Assembly (NCBI RefSeq): GCF_001655005.1
Contig: NZ_LXET01000024.1
Location: 1 to 39,328, forward strand
Length of the DNA stretch: 39,328 bases
Reading direction: 5' to 3'
Source of the DNA: Hafnia paralvei ATCC 29927
GTDB lineage: Bacteria > Pseudomonadota > Gammaproteobacteria > Enterobacterales > Enterobacteriaceae
This document shows, in pieces, positions 15,564 through 24,675 of the stretch. Both the position numbers and the translations under genes were made by a program. How positions within the stretch are numbered: the stretch's first letter is position 1; each line of letters starts with the position of its first letter. The notes under the pieces are model-generated. The model ran no database searches. It saw only the letters and a program-made list of their open reading frames with translations, and was not told the DNA's origin.

Positions 15564-16513
15564 TGGGCTACTTAATCGTTTTACGCCGAGTACGTGTGGA
15601 AAATGCTAACTGCGTTGCAGGGTTAACCTACGGTTTCCCAGCGATAACCCATTTTCTGGGATATACCCACGCGCTCTCACGCCGTATACAGCAAAGCCAT
15701 AATCTTAGCCTTGACGGCTGCACCGTTATTTCTCATCACTTTCAGCATCATACGCACAGCTCGGGTTGGGATCATCAGTTTGCCTTAACGCGTAATCCAT
15801 TAACCAAAGAAGCGAAAACGGCGGCGTTCAACGAGGAAGGGCGCATGCATATGACGGTTTCCTTGATGATTGAATGCAATGGCACCATCGCAAATGGTGA
15901 TGAAGGATTGAATGCCCTAGCTCAGCATCTGCAAACGCAGTGTCAAACGCTACGCTTGGCGGGAGGGATCATCACAGACATTGAAAAAGTGGAGGTGATG
16001 TCGTATCCGCTTAACGCGGATGCACTGCGGCGACTGATTTGTCAGCACCTTCCTAGCTTTGTCTTGCTGGATCGCTCCGCGCTGCTTGCCGCCCATTTGG
16101 CTGATTTACGTACAACCCAGCCAGAAGCCCAAATGCTTGATGCATGGCTGGATTTTGCTGCGTTAAAAAGAGCAGCGGTAAAAGATCCAGAGAGTGGAAA
16201 AGTAGAGTGGCGCTATTTACCTAAACCGGCGAAGCGCTATCTCGTTCCGCTATTAACAGGCTATCAGCGTATTTCTCCACTGTATGAACCGGGCGAAGTG
16301 AGTCACACCCGTGATACAGAAACCCCATTTTGTTTTGCCGAGGCGGTTTATGGCGTAGGGGAATGGCGCGGTTTACACCATTTTCATGATCTATCCAGTT
16401 TGATGTGGCGCTATCGCGTAACGGAACAGGGCTACTACTGCTGTGGTTCCCAAACGGCGGCATTGATTCAGCCCGATGAATCAACAGACGAAATTGAAGA
16501 AATTATCTACTAA
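15563..16513 (+). CDS. csy2: Type I-F Csy2 (Cas5f)
   Basis: 316 residues (P. aeruginosa Csy2 has about 327), starting MGYLIVLRRVRVENANCVAGLTYG... with the RAMP-type fold typical of Cas5f and conserved blocks such as FGFPAITHFLG-like YGFPAITHFLG and HHFQHHTHS. Csy2 forms the tail of the Csy complex with Csy1 and holds the 8-nt crRNA 5' handle. The ATG at 15563 shares one base with the csy1 stop (TAATG), so translation is probably coupled. No truncation or frameshift is seen. Confidence 0.95.
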   Translation: MGYLIVLRRVRVENANCVAGLTYGFPAITHFLGYTHALSRRIQQSHNLSLDGCTVISHHFQHHTHSSGWDHQFALTRNPLTKEAKTAAFNEEGRMHMTVSLMIECNGTIANGDEGLNALAQHLQTQCQTLRLAGGIITDIEKVEVMSYPLNADALRRLICQHLPSFVLLDRSALLAAHLADLRTTQPEAQMLDAWLDFAALKRAAVKDPESGKVEWRYLPKPAKRYLVPLLTGYQRISPLYEPGEVSHTRDTETPFCFAEAVYGVGEWRGLHHFHDLSSLMWRYRVTEQGYYCCGSQTAALIQPDESTDEIEEIIY

Positions 16514-16537
16514 TTATAGACGGAGAGGGAATTTTCA

Positions 16538-17530
16538 ATGGCTATTAAAACAGCATCTGTACTGGCATTCGAACGTAAGCTAGCAAACTCTGATGCACTC
16601 ATGTTTGCAGGAAAATGGGATGATATTAACGGCGGAGTTTGGCAACCGATTCATATTCAAGAAAAAGCGGTGCGCGGTACGATTTCCAATCGCCTGAAAA
16701 ATGCCATTGCCAGCGATCCTGCTAAATTAGATGCCGAGATCCAAAAAGCTAACCTGCAACGCGTTGACGTAGCCGCGTTGCCAATGGATGCCGATACGCT
16801 GAAAGTGACATTTACCCTGCGCGTATTAGGCCATTTATCAACGCCGTCAGTGTGTAACGATCGGGAATACCAAATTGCGTTACAGGATGTGATTGAGGGG
16901 TATATCTCTGAGCATGGTTTTACCGAACTGGCTGCGCGCTATGCAGAAAACCTGGCTAATGGTCGTTTCCTGTGGCGCAACCGCGTTGGTGCTGAAGCCA
17001 TTAAAGTGCATATCTCCTCAGGAGAGCAACGCTGGACGTTTGATGCACAACACTACAGTCTGCGTGAATTCTGCCAACCCGAAGGTGATTTGCAGGCGCT
17101 CGCGCAGGTGATTGAGAGTGGACTGCGTGGAGAAAGCTTTGTTTTACTTACCGTTGAGGCGTTTGTTCAATTAGGTGCAGGGCAGGAAGTGTTCCCATCT
17201 CAAGAGCTTGTTTTAGATAGTAATAGTAAAAAAAGTAAGGTGCTATATCAGGTCAGCAATGTTGCAGCGATGCACTCGCAAAAAATCGGCAATGCGCTAC
17301 GCACCATCGATACGTGGCATCCCATGGTCGATTCACTGGGCGCGATTGCCGTTGAGCCCTATGGTTCTGTCACTAGCCGTGGCGTTGCCTGCCGTCAGCC
17401 AAAAGAAAAAATGGATTTTTACACTCTACTGGATAAGTGGGTCACTAAGGGGGATAAGCCAGCGGTAGAACAACAGCATTATGTGATGGCTATATTGATC
17501 CGCGGTGGTGTCTTTGGTGAGAAAGAGTGA
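16538..17530 (+). CDS. csy3: Type I-F Csy3 (Cas7f), crRNA backbone subunit
   Basis: 330 residues (P. aeruginosa Csy3 has 342). Highly conserved blocks include TASVLAFERKLANSDALM, RGTISNRLK, DADTLKVTFTLRVLG, FLWRNRVGAEA, HSQKIGNALRTIDTW and VEQQHYV. Six copies coat the spacer part of the crRNA and form the backbone that pairs with target DNA. The upstream GGAGAGGGA is a good ribosome-binding site, fitting the high dosage needed. It is the best-conserved gene of the operon, with no sign of decay. It is 24 nt after csy2 and 13 nt before csy4. Confidence 0.97.
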   Translation: MAIKTASVLAFERKLANSDALMFAGKWDDINGGVWQPIHIQEKAVRGTISNRLKNAIASDPAKLDAEIQKANLQRVDVAALPMDADTLKVTFTLRVLGHLSTPSVCNDREYQIALQDVIEGYISEHGFTELAARYAENLANGRFLWRNRVGAEAIKVHISSGEQRWTFDAQHYSLREFCQPEGDLQALAQVIESGLRGESFVLLTVEAFVQLGAGQEVFPSQELVLDSNSKKSKVLYQVSNVAAMHSQKIGNALRTIDTWHPMVDSLGAIAVEPYGSVTSRGVACRQPKEKMDFYTLLDKWVTKGDKPAVEQQHYVMAILIRGGVFGEKE

Positions 17531-17543
17531 TTAAGGGGCTGAT

Positions 17544-18098
17544 ATGAATTTTTATCAGGATATCCGCGTGCTTGAAGACCCAGAGTTCAGTGAGCCAATG
17601 CTAATGGCTGCGCTGTTTGCCAAGCTGCATCGTGTATTAGGTGCGCAAGCCAATGGCGCGGTTGGGGTAAGTTTTCCCCGTGCGGGGAAAATGTTGGGCG
17701 ATACGCTGCGTTTACATGGTTCTCAAGACGCGTTGCAAGCGCTGCAAGCAACACCGTGGCTGAAAGGGCTGCGAGACTATACACAATGCAGCGACATTCA
17801 ACGGATCCCTGAGAATGTGATGCATTGCACCGTGAGTCGAGTGCAGGTGAAAAGCAGTGCGGAACGACTGCGGCGCAGATCGGTTAAAAAAGGCTGGCTC
17901 ACCGAGGAACAGGCGCGGGAGCAAATTCTGGATGCCAACGAGCAACGCACTTCACTGCCCTTTATTTCGTTGAAAAGCCTATCCACTGGACAAATGTTTC
18001 CGCTGTTTATCCGCCAAGGGAAAGCGCAGTCTCATCCTCAGGCGGGAACCTTCAGTAGCTACGGCTTAAGCTCAATCGCCACTGTGCCGTGGTTTTAG
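17544..18098 (+). CDS. csy4: Type I-F Csy4 (Cas6f) crRNA endoribonuclease
   Basis: 184 residues (P. aeruginosa Csy4 has 187). It cuts each pre-crRNA repeat at the 3' base of the hairpin and stays bound to it. Residues matching the known active site are present: His29 in LFAKLHRVL, Ser147 in STGQMF (S148 in P. aeruginosa) and Tyr173 in SSYGLSS. The arginine helix that grips the RNA stem is at 108-112 (RLRRR), and the ending VPWF is conserved. The repeats of both flanking arrays keep the CTGCC/GGCAG stem, so both should be substrates. It is the last gene of the operon, followed by a hairpin and the leader of array 2. Confidence 0.97.
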   Translation: MNFYQDIRVLEDPEFSEPMLMAALFAKLHRVLGAQANGAVGVSFPRAGKMLGDTLRLHGSQDALQALQATPWLKGLRDYTQCSDIQRIPENVMHCTVSRVQVKSSAERLRRRSVKKGWLTEEQAREQILDANEQRTSLPFISLKSLSTGQMFPLFIRQGKAQSHPQAGTFSSYGLSSIATVPWF

Positions 18099-18113
18099 TT
18101 TTGTTGGTTTTCA

Positions 18114-18139
18114 GCGCCCGCCTGAAACTAGACGGGCGC
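18114..18139 (+). terminator. Hairpin after csy4 (possible terminator)
   Basis: A 7-bp GC-only stem (GCGCCCG/CGGGCGC, 12-nt loop) 15 nt after the csy4 stop. A T run appears only about 16 nt later, so its strength as a terminator is uncertain. Confidence 0.5.
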
Positions 18140-18279
18140 TTCAGCTAAAACCCTTTTTTATTGCTTGCTCGTAACTTATTGATTTTCAATAATCATGGAT
18201 GATGCAAAATAAAAAGGGTTTTATAAAGAGTAACAGGCTATTGTTTTGATTTATAAAATCTTTCTCCAGTTATTCTACA
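18140..18279 (+). promoter_or_regulatory. Leader of CRISPR array 2, with IHF-like site
   Basis: TAACTTATTGATT at 18172-18184 is an exact IHF consensus match, 95 nt from the first repeat. AAAACCCTTTTT near the start and AAAAAGGGTTTT further on form a long inverted repeat flanking the IHF site. The leader ends TTATTCTACA against the repeat, as in leader 1. The matching layout indicates both leaders descend from one adaptation-competent leader. Confidence 0.75.
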
Positions 18280-18787
18280 GTTCACTGCCGTGCAGGCAGC
18301 TTAGAAAATTGAAGTTGATCCAGAGTATGCCAAGCGGATGTTCACTGCCGTGCAGGCAGCTTAGAAAAGGCTATCAATATCGGTAGTGGTGCGCAGATCG
18401 TTCACTGCCGTGCAGGCAGCTTAGAAAACCTTGTGCAGTACAAGTTCCCTCTAAACTAAGTTCACTGCCGTGCAGGCAGCTTAGAAAACTGCAAAGCGCC
18501 TCGTCCCCGGCCCTCTGGGGTTCACTGCCGTGCAGGCAGCTTAGAAATCAACGACAAAGAGGCCAAGCACCACGTAATTGTTCACTGCCGTGCAGGCAGC
18601 TTAGAAAACAGCAATTCGAAAAAATGGTCTGGACGAAGCGTTCACTGCCGTGCAGGCAGCTTAGAAAGACAACTAGTCGGGGGGAACCCTGCCAACTAGG
18701 TTCACTGCCGTGCAGGCAGCTTAGAAACAACGGAAACCCGCCGCTATCGGGAGAGAGTAGTTAACTGCCGTGCAGGCAGCTTAAAAC
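18280..18787 (+). CRISPR. Type I-F CRISPR array 2: 9 repeats, 8 spacers
   Basis: Repeats start at 18280 and every 60 bp up to 18760, with 32-nt spacers. The repeat differs from that of array 1 by one base in the hairpin loop (GTGCA instead of GTACA); the stem and the CTTAGAAA handle are the same. The last repeat (18760-18787) is decayed: GTTAAC at its start and TTAAAAC at its end, the usual sign of the leader-distal end. The array points at the convergent yejF gene, 67 bp beyond. Several spacers read as open frames of phage-like protein, but no target can be named from sequence alone. Confidence 0.99.
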
Positions 18788-18854
18788 GGGTTTGTCGTTT
18801 AGGCTACGAACTCACGGCCGTTCTTTTGCTGCATCCGCAATGATTTAGCCTATC

Positions 18855-20468
18855 TCAGTCAGCAAAGGCTAATAGCTGGCGCGTGTAGTCTTGAGTTGGA
18901 TTTGCAAAAACTTCAGCGCAGTTTCCATGCTCAATCACTTTTCCGTTTCGCATCACCATCACCTGATGGCACAGTGACCGCACTACCTGCAAGTCATGGC
19001 TGATGAACAGGTAGCTGAGCTGGTGGCGTTGCTGAAGCGTTTTCAGCAGCGTTAAAATCTGTGCCTGCACGGAGCGATCGAGCGAAGAGGTCGGTTCGTC
19101 CAGTATCAATAACCGAGGTTCAAGAATTAAGGCGCGGGCAATCGCAATACGCTGACGCTGACCGCCGGAGAACTCGGTGGGATAGCGATAACGAGTTTCT
19201 GGATCGAGCCCAACTTCGTTCATAGCGCTGATTACCCGCTCTTCCCGTTGCTGTTCGTTCAGCTTTTGGTGTACCTGCAAGCCCTCGGCGATGATTTGCA
19301 AAACGTTCAGCCGAGGGTTCAGCGCCGAATACGGATCTTGGAATACTACCTGAATCTGGCTGCGATACGGCTGAAGCTGCTTTAAATTCAGCAAATGTAG
19401 CGCAGTACCCTCAAACCAAATTTCGCCTAGCGCCGGAATGAGCCGCAAAAGAGCCAAACCGGTGGTGCTTTTCCCCGATCCAGATTCACCGACTAGCCCT
19501 AAGCTTTCCCCTCGTTGCAGCGTGAAGTTGAGACGATCGACGATATGGCTATAGCCAACGGTACGGCGCAGTATTCCCTGCCGAATGGGGAACCGGACGC
19601 TGAGATCTTTGACTTCCAACAGGGTTTGCGTCGGTTGAGGCAGCGCCACCGGATCGCCAGAAGGGATGGCGTCGAGGAGCTGTTGAGTGTACGGATGCTG
19701 CGGTGCTGAAAACAGCGCCTGACATTCACCGGTTTCAACGATTTCGCCATAGCGCATCACGGCTACGCGATCGGCCAAGCGCTTAACGATGTTGAGATTA
19801 TGGGTGATGAACAACATCCCCATATTGAGCTCTTGCTTGAGTTCAGCCAGCAGTTCAAGGATTTGTGCCTGCACGGAAACATCAAGCGCCGTGGTCGGTT
19901 CATCGGCGATCAACAGCTTAGGTCGAGTCAGAATAGCCATGGCAATCATGATGCGCTGTCTCTCCCCGCCGGAGAGTTGGTGAGGATAATCATTCAGGCG
20001 TTTCTCAGGCTGACGAATTCCCACACGATCCAGGCAGCGGATAATCTCTGCGCGAGCCTGAGCACGGCGCATGCCTCGATGCAGCGATAGCACTTCAGCC
20101 AGTTGTTTTTCGATGCAGTGTAACGGGTTTAACGACACCATCGGTTCTTGGAAGATCATGGCAATTTCATTGCCGCGAATGCTTCGCAAAAAGGCTTCGT
20201 CTGCGTGCAGCAGCGATTGTCCGTTAAACAGAATATCTCCGCTAGGATATTGTGCCGGAGGCGAAGAGAGCAGGCGCAAAATCGAAAGCGCAGTGACGCT
20301 TTTTCCAGAACCAGATTCTCCGACCAGTGCGAGGGTTTCACCGGCGTTGATATCAAGCGATACCCCGTTAACCACCGGACGAGTCACTTCGCCATGGCGA
20401 AAATGAATATGTAGATCGCGAATGCTAAGCAGAGGCGGCTGTGAGTGCGAGAGTGAAATTTCCGTCAT
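18855..20468 (-). CDS. yejF: Peptide ABC transporter, fused double ATPase YejF
   Basis: 537 residues with two ABC ATPase halves in one chain. The first has Walker A GESGSGKS, signature LSGGERQR and Walker B LLIADEP; the second has GESGSGKST, FSGGQRQR and LLILDEP, followed in each half by the switch His (ITHN, ISHD). It powers the YejABEF importer, which brings oligopeptides and the peptide-nucleotide antibiotic microcin C into the cell. It is the last gene of yejABEF: its ATG is one base after the yejE stop. Array 2 ends 67 bp beyond its stop, so the CRISPR-Cas insertion lies just outside the operon and leaves it intact. Confidence 0.95.
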   Translation of the reverse strand: MTEISLSHSQPPLLSIRDLHIHFRHGEVTRPVVNGVSLDINAGETLALVGESGSGKSVTALSILRLLSSPPAQYPSGDILFNGQSLLHADEAFLRSIRGNEIAMIFQEPMVSLNPLHCIEKQLAEVLSLHRGMRRAQARAEIIRCLDRVGIRQPEKRLNDYPHQLSGGERQRIMIAMAILTRPKLLIADEPTTALDVSVQAQILELLAELKQELNMGMLFITHNLNIVKRLADRVAVMRYGEIVETGECQALFSAPQHPYTQQLLDAIPSGDPVALPQPTQTLLEVKDLSVRFPIRQGILRRTVGYSHIVDRLNFTLQRGESLGLVGESGSGKSTTGLALLRLIPALGEIWFEGTALHLLNLKQLQPYRSQIQVVFQDPYSALNPRLNVLQIIAEGLQVHQKLNEQQREERVISAMNEVGLDPETRYRYPTEFSGGQRQRIAIARALILEPRLLILDEPTSSLDRSVQAQILTLLKTLQQRHQLSYLFISHDLQVVRSLCHQVMVMRNGKVIEHGNCAEVFANPTQDYTRQLLAFAD

Positions 20469-20469
20469 A

Positions 20470-21492
20470 TCAATTCACCTTCGAGGGATCGAAAGCGTCG
20501 CGTACCGCTTCGAATATAAATATCAGCAGCGACAACAGCGCCGCCAGAACCACAAACGCCGTGATGCCTAACCATGGTGCTTGCAGGTTGTTTTTCCCCT
20601 GCAGCAGCAAGCTTCCTAATGAGGGAGAACCGGTCGGCAACCCGAAACCTAAAAAATCGAGAGAGGTGAGGGTGGTGATAGCGCCGCATAGGATAAAGGG
20701 CAGGAAAGTGAGCGTTGCGACCATCGCGTTCGGCAGCATGTGGCGTAGCATGATCGTGCGATCGTCTACGCCCATTGCTCTGGCTGCGCGAATATAGTCA
20801 AAATTGCGTGTGCGGAGAAACTCGGCGCGTACCACGCCCACCAGACCCATCCAGCCGAAAATAACGGTAATCGCCAGTAGCCACCAAAAGTTCGGCTGCA
20901 CCACGCTGGAAAGCAAAATAATCAGAAATAGCGTTGGCATACCGGACCACACTTCGATAAAACGTTGGCCGATTAAATCCACTTTTCCGCCGTAAAATCC
21001 TTGAGTCGCCCCCACGGTGATGCCAATGATGCTCGAGAGCACCGTGAGCATGAGACCAAACAGAATGGAAATCCTTAGGCCATATAACACCTGCGCCAGA
21101 ATATCGTTGCCGTTTTCGTCGGTGCCGAGCCAATGTTGGCGGGACGGTGGGGAGGGGAACGGCACTTTGGTGGCGAAATTAATGCTGTTATAACTGTAGC
21201 GAATCGGGGCCCAAACCGCCCAGCCATGCTGTTCGATATTGCTACGGATCAGCGGGTCTTGGTAATCGGTCGCCGTTTTAAAATCGCCGCCGAAAGTGGT
21301 TTCCGGGTAGTTGATTAAAAAAGGGGCATACCATTGCTGGTCGTAGCGTAACAGTAAGGGTTTATCATTAGCGATAAGCTCGGAACCGAGGCTCATGATA
21401 AACACGATCAGGAAAATCCATAGCGACCAATAGCCACGTCGGTTGGCCTTGAAGCGCTGCCAGCGAGCCTGATTTATTGGATTAAGCGTCAT
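20470..21492 (-). CDS. yejE: Peptide ABC transporter permease YejE
   Basis: 340 residues (E. coli 341), a DppC/OppC-type inner-membrane permease with an N-terminal helix (about residues 22-40), a periplasmic stretch, and then the transmembrane core from about residue 135. The EAA-type coupling loop near RAARAMGVDDRTIMLRHMLPN contacts the ATPase. With YejB it forms the channel of the importer. Its start codon overlaps the stop of yejB by one base, so translation is probably coupled. Confidence 0.95.
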   Translation of the reverse strand: MTLNPINQARWQRFKANRRGYWSLWIFLIVFIMSLGSELIANDKPLLLRYDQQWYAPFLINYPETTFGGDFKTATDYQDPLIRSNIEQHGWAVWAPIRYSYNSINFATKVPFPSPPSRQHWLGTDENGNDILAQVLYGLRISILFGLMLTVLSSIIGITVGATQGFYGGKVDLIGQRFIEVWSGMPTLFLIILLSSVVQPNFWWLLAITVIFGWMGLVGVVRAEFLRTRNFDYIRAARAMGVDDRTIMLRHMLPNAMVATLTFLPFILCGAITTLTSLDFLGFGLPTGSPSLGSLLLQGKNNLQAPWLGITAFVVLAALLSLLIFIFEAVRDAFDPSKVN

Positions 21493-22589
21493 TAGTGGCG
21501 AGCCTCGAAGTCAATACGCGGATCGACCAGCGTGTAGGTAATATCGCTGATAATGTTCAGTAATAAACCAAGCAGCGTGAAGATATACAGCGTGCCGAAC
21601 ATCACCGGATAGTCGCGCTGCAAAATGGCGTCGTAGCCCAGCAGCCCAAGGCCGTTAAGTGAAAACATCACTTCTATCAGGAGTGAACCGGTAAAAAACA
21701 TGCTGATAAACGCCGCGGGAAAACCTGCAATCACCAGCAGCATGGCGTTACGGAACACATGCCGGTAGAGAATTTTCTGTTCGTCGAGGCCTTTGGCACG
21801 TGCAGTGACAACGTATTGTTTGCGGACTTCATCCAGAAATGAGTTTTTGGTTAGCATCGTCAGGCTGGCAAAGCCGCCAATGACGGTGGCGAGCACCGGC
21901 AGGGTGATATGCCAAAAGTAATCGGTGATTTTGCTGTACCACGGCAGCGAGCTAAAATTACTGGAAACCAGACCGCGTAGCGGAAACCAATCCCAATAGC
22001 TGCCGCCTGCAAACAGGACAATCAGCATGATGGCAAACAAAAATGCGGGGATGGCGTAGCCAATAATAATCAGCGTACTGCTCCATGTATCGAACCGTGA
22101 GCCGTTATGAACCGCTTTGCGGATACCCAACGGTATCGACACCAAATAAATGATCAGCGTGCTCCATAGCCCTAAAGAAACGGAGACCGGCAGGCTTTGC
22201 CCAACCAGTGACATAACGGAGCCGCCGCGAAACAGGCTATCGCCAAAATCGAAACGAACGTAGTTCCATAGCATGTCGAAATATCGCTGATGGAGCGGTT
22301 TATCGAAGCCAAAGCGCTTTTCAATTTCGGCAATAATCTGCGGATCTAATCCGCGAGCGCCGCGATATTGACCTTCGCCAACGTTACTGGCCGCAATACC
22401 GCCGCGCGCGGCTCCGATTTGGTCGCCGCCGCCGGAGCCAAATCCCGCGTTTTGCCCCATTTCGATATTGGCAATTGCCTGATCGACGGGGCCACCCGGC
22501 GCGATTTGCACGATGAAAAAATTGATGGTGATAATGGCCCAGAGCGTGGGGATTATCAGTAATAGACGACGAATAAGATAAGCGGTCAT
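21492..22589 (-). CDS. yejB: Peptide ABC transporter permease YejB
   Basis: 365 residues (E. coli 364), a DppB/OppB-type permease starting MTAYLIRRLLLIIPTLWAII. A glycine-rich linker lies around residues 45-72, followed by the membrane core and the coupling loop near TARAKGLDEQKILYRHVFRN. It pairs with YejE in the inner membrane. AGAGG lies upstream of the ATG, and only 10 nt separate it from yejA. Confidence 0.95.
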   Translation of the reverse strand: MTAYLIRRLLLIIPTLWAIITINFFIVQIAPGGPVDQAIANIEMGQNAGFGSGGGDQIGAARGGIAASNVGEGQYRGARGLDPQIIAEIEKRFGFDKPLHQRYFDMLWNYVRFDFGDSLFRGGSVMSLVGQSLPVSVSLGLWSTLIIYLVSIPLGIRKAVHNGSRFDTWSSTLIIIGYAIPAFLFAIMLIVLFAGGSYWDWFPLRGLVSSNFSSLPWYSKITDYFWHITLPVLATVIGGFASLTMLTKNSFLDEVRKQYVVTARAKGLDEQKILYRHVFRNAMLLVIAGFPAAFISMFFTGSLLIEVMFSLNGLGLLGYDAILQRDYPVMFGTLYIFTLLGLLLNIISDITYTLVDPRIDFEARH

Positions 22590-22599
22590 CGTAAACCTC

Positions 22600-24426
22600 T
22601 TATCGCCGTTGCTGCGGCAACTGAGCCGCGCGGTTTACGTCATACCACCAGGTATCAAATCCAAGATCATAGGCTGGGCGCAGCGCCGGCATGGAAAATT
22701 TGTCCCAGTAGGCGATGCGGTCGTGGTTGGAGTACCACATAGGCAGCATGTAATGATTCCACGTCAGTACGCGATCTAACGCACGGCCAAGCGATAGCAA
22801 AGCTTCCGGTTGGCCTTGATGGCTGATGATGTTGTCTATCAGGCTATCAACGGCAGGATCCTGCACGCCGGCGCTGTTCCACGTAGAGTCGATATAGTCT
22901 GAGCGCCATAGGATTTTTAGCGACGGGTCAGGATAATTCATTCCGCCATACACGGTGGGGAACATATCGAAATCCCGCGAGCGAATACGGTTGGTGTACT
23001 GCGAGGTATCCACTTCACGAATATTTAATGTGATGCCGAGCTTTTCCAGATTATGTTTGAACGGCATGACATATTGGAAATTACTACTGCTGGGCAGCAG
23101 CAATTCAAAGACAAACGGTTTTCCGGTCGTTTTGTTGACCAGCTTTTGATCTTTTACCGTCCACCCTGCGTCTTCTAAGAGTGTGGTGGCTTTCAGCAGA
23201 TTTTCGCGGTCATTGCCGCTGCCATCCGTGCTGGCTGGCTGATAAATCTGGGTAAAGACTTCCGCTGGCACTTTGCCCTTGAGCGGCGCTAGCCACGCGA
23301 GTTCGGCAGAGTCTGGATAGCTTCGCGCTGCGTATTGGGTATTCTGGAAATAGCTATTGGTACGCTGATAGGCGTCGTAATACAGCGCTTTGTTCATCCA
23401 AGCAAAATCAAAGGCCAGTGAAATCGCTTCACGCACGCGCCGGTCGGCAAAAATAGGGCGCTTGGTGTTGAACGCCAGCCAACGTGTATCCTGTGCTGAC
23501 TGGTTAGTTTCGTCAGATTTAACGATATAGTTTTTGGCAAAATTGCCGCCGCTGTATTGTGTCGCCCAGTTTTTTGGCGAGGTTTCGATGCGAAAATCGA
23601 AAGCACCGGCTTTAAAGGCTTCCAGCGCCACTTTGTCATCCAAATAGTAATCGTAGCGGATGGTATCAAAGTTGTACTGCCCGCGATTGACCGGTAGGTT
23701 AGCCGCCCAATAATTGGTCACACGCGAGTAGGTGACGAATTGCCCTAAACGATAATCTGAAATGCGGTAGGGGCCACTGCCCAGCGGGGGAGTGCTCAAC
23801 GGCTCGGAAAGTTTATGATTTTTCCAAAAACTTTCTGGCATCACTTTTAAGCCACCGATCAGGCTAAGCATCATTTCTTTGTCAGGCGTCGGTAGTTCAA
23901 AGCGCACGGTCAGGCGAGAGATGGCTTTGACATTCACTCCCTTATAGTAAATCCGGTATTGAGGAACACCCTCAGTCATGAACTTATTAAAGCTGAACGC
24001 GACGTCCTGCGCGGTTATCGGCGTATTATCCTGAAAACGCGCATCAGCGTTGATGTTGACTTCGGCCCAGCGGAATTGGTCGTCATAGCGTACGGATTCG
24101 CCAATGAGGGGATAGTAACTGCCGATTTCATCAGCGGAGTTGGTGAACAGCGTGTCATAGAGCTGGTTAGCACGCACGGCGGCATGCCCGCGAGAAGAGT
24201 AACTATTAAAATTATCGTAGGTACCCAGCGCCGAAAGTGTGATATCACCGCCCTTAGGAGCCGCGGGGTTCACATAATCAAAGTGGGTAAAATCACTGCT
24301 GTATTTCGGCTCGCCTAAAATGGAAAAGGCATAGCTTTCGTTAATGACGTCGGCACGAACGTTAAAACTGAGGGCGGCCACAAGGGGAACCACCGTGCAC
24401 AAAGTCTTCAGAAAGCGCGAGTGCAT
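22600..24426 (-). CDS. yejA: Periplasmic peptide-binding protein YejA
   Basis: 608 residues (E. coli 604), a family 5 extracellular solute-binding protein. A signal peptide is clear: basic start MHSRFLK, a hydrophobic stretch to about residue 22 and a cleavage-like site after NVRA. The mature protein contains DITLSALGTYDNFN and WLAFNTKRPIFADRRVREAIS, typical of the family. It captures oligopeptides, including microcin C, and delivers them to YejB-YejE. It is the first gene of the operon, so the 249 bp between it and pdeN should contain the operon promoter. AGGAG lies about 12 nt before the ATG. Confidence 0.95.
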   Translation of the reverse strand: MHSRFLKTLCTVVPLVAALSFNVRADVINESYAFSILGEPKYSSDFTHFDYVNPAAPKGGDITLSALGTYDNFNSYSSRGHAAVRANQLYDTLFTNSADEIGSYYPLIGESVRYDDQFRWAEVNINADARFQDNTPITAQDVAFSFNKFMTEGVPQYRIYYKGVNVKAISRLTVRFELPTPDKEMMLSLIGGLKVMPESFWKNHKLSEPLSTPPLGSGPYRISDYRLGQFVTYSRVTNYWAANLPVNRGQYNFDTIRYDYYLDDKVALEAFKAGAFDFRIETSPKNWATQYSGGNFAKNYIVKSDETNQSAQDTRWLAFNTKRPIFADRRVREAISLAFDFAWMNKALYYDAYQRTNSYFQNTQYAARSYPDSAELAWLAPLKGKVPAEVFTQIYQPASTDGSGNDRENLLKATTLLEDAGWTVKDQKLVNKTTGKPFVFELLLPSSSNFQYVMPFKHNLEKLGITLNIREVDTSQYTNRIRSRDFDMFPTVYGGMNYPDPSLKILWRSDYIDSTWNSAGVQDPAVDSLIDNIISHQGQPEALLSLGRALDRVLTWNHYMLPMWYSNHDRIAYWDKFSMPALRPAYDLGFDTWWYDVNRAAQLPQQRR

Positions 24427-24675
24427 AAATGTGTTAGCTCCTGCTTTACGCCCAGAATCTTCTGGGCAAACATGATATTCAATCAGGCAAACGAGGGATC
24501 CACGGTGAATAAAATCAACCGCGTGTTACTCCGTCGAATTCTCCGCAACCCTGCAGATGTACCAAGAATAGCAATGTTAAGCTAAGCGGGGGATAAAAGT
24601 TTCAATTCATTGTATTTTTTTGTGTCTTTTATTAGTGCAAACACGGTTATTGGCAATATTTTGTCTAAAGCCAAC

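Noticed and set aside
9494..18759. Self-targeting spacers matching genes in this window
   Set aside because: I saw no match between any spacer and the rest of the window by eye; a sequence search is needed for the whole genome and for phages.
11041..18787. CRISPR-associated transposon (I-F3, Tn7-like), because cas1 and cas2 are absent
   Set aside because: Cas3 is present, csy1 and csy2 are separate genes, and no tnsA, tnsB, tnsC or tniQ is seen.
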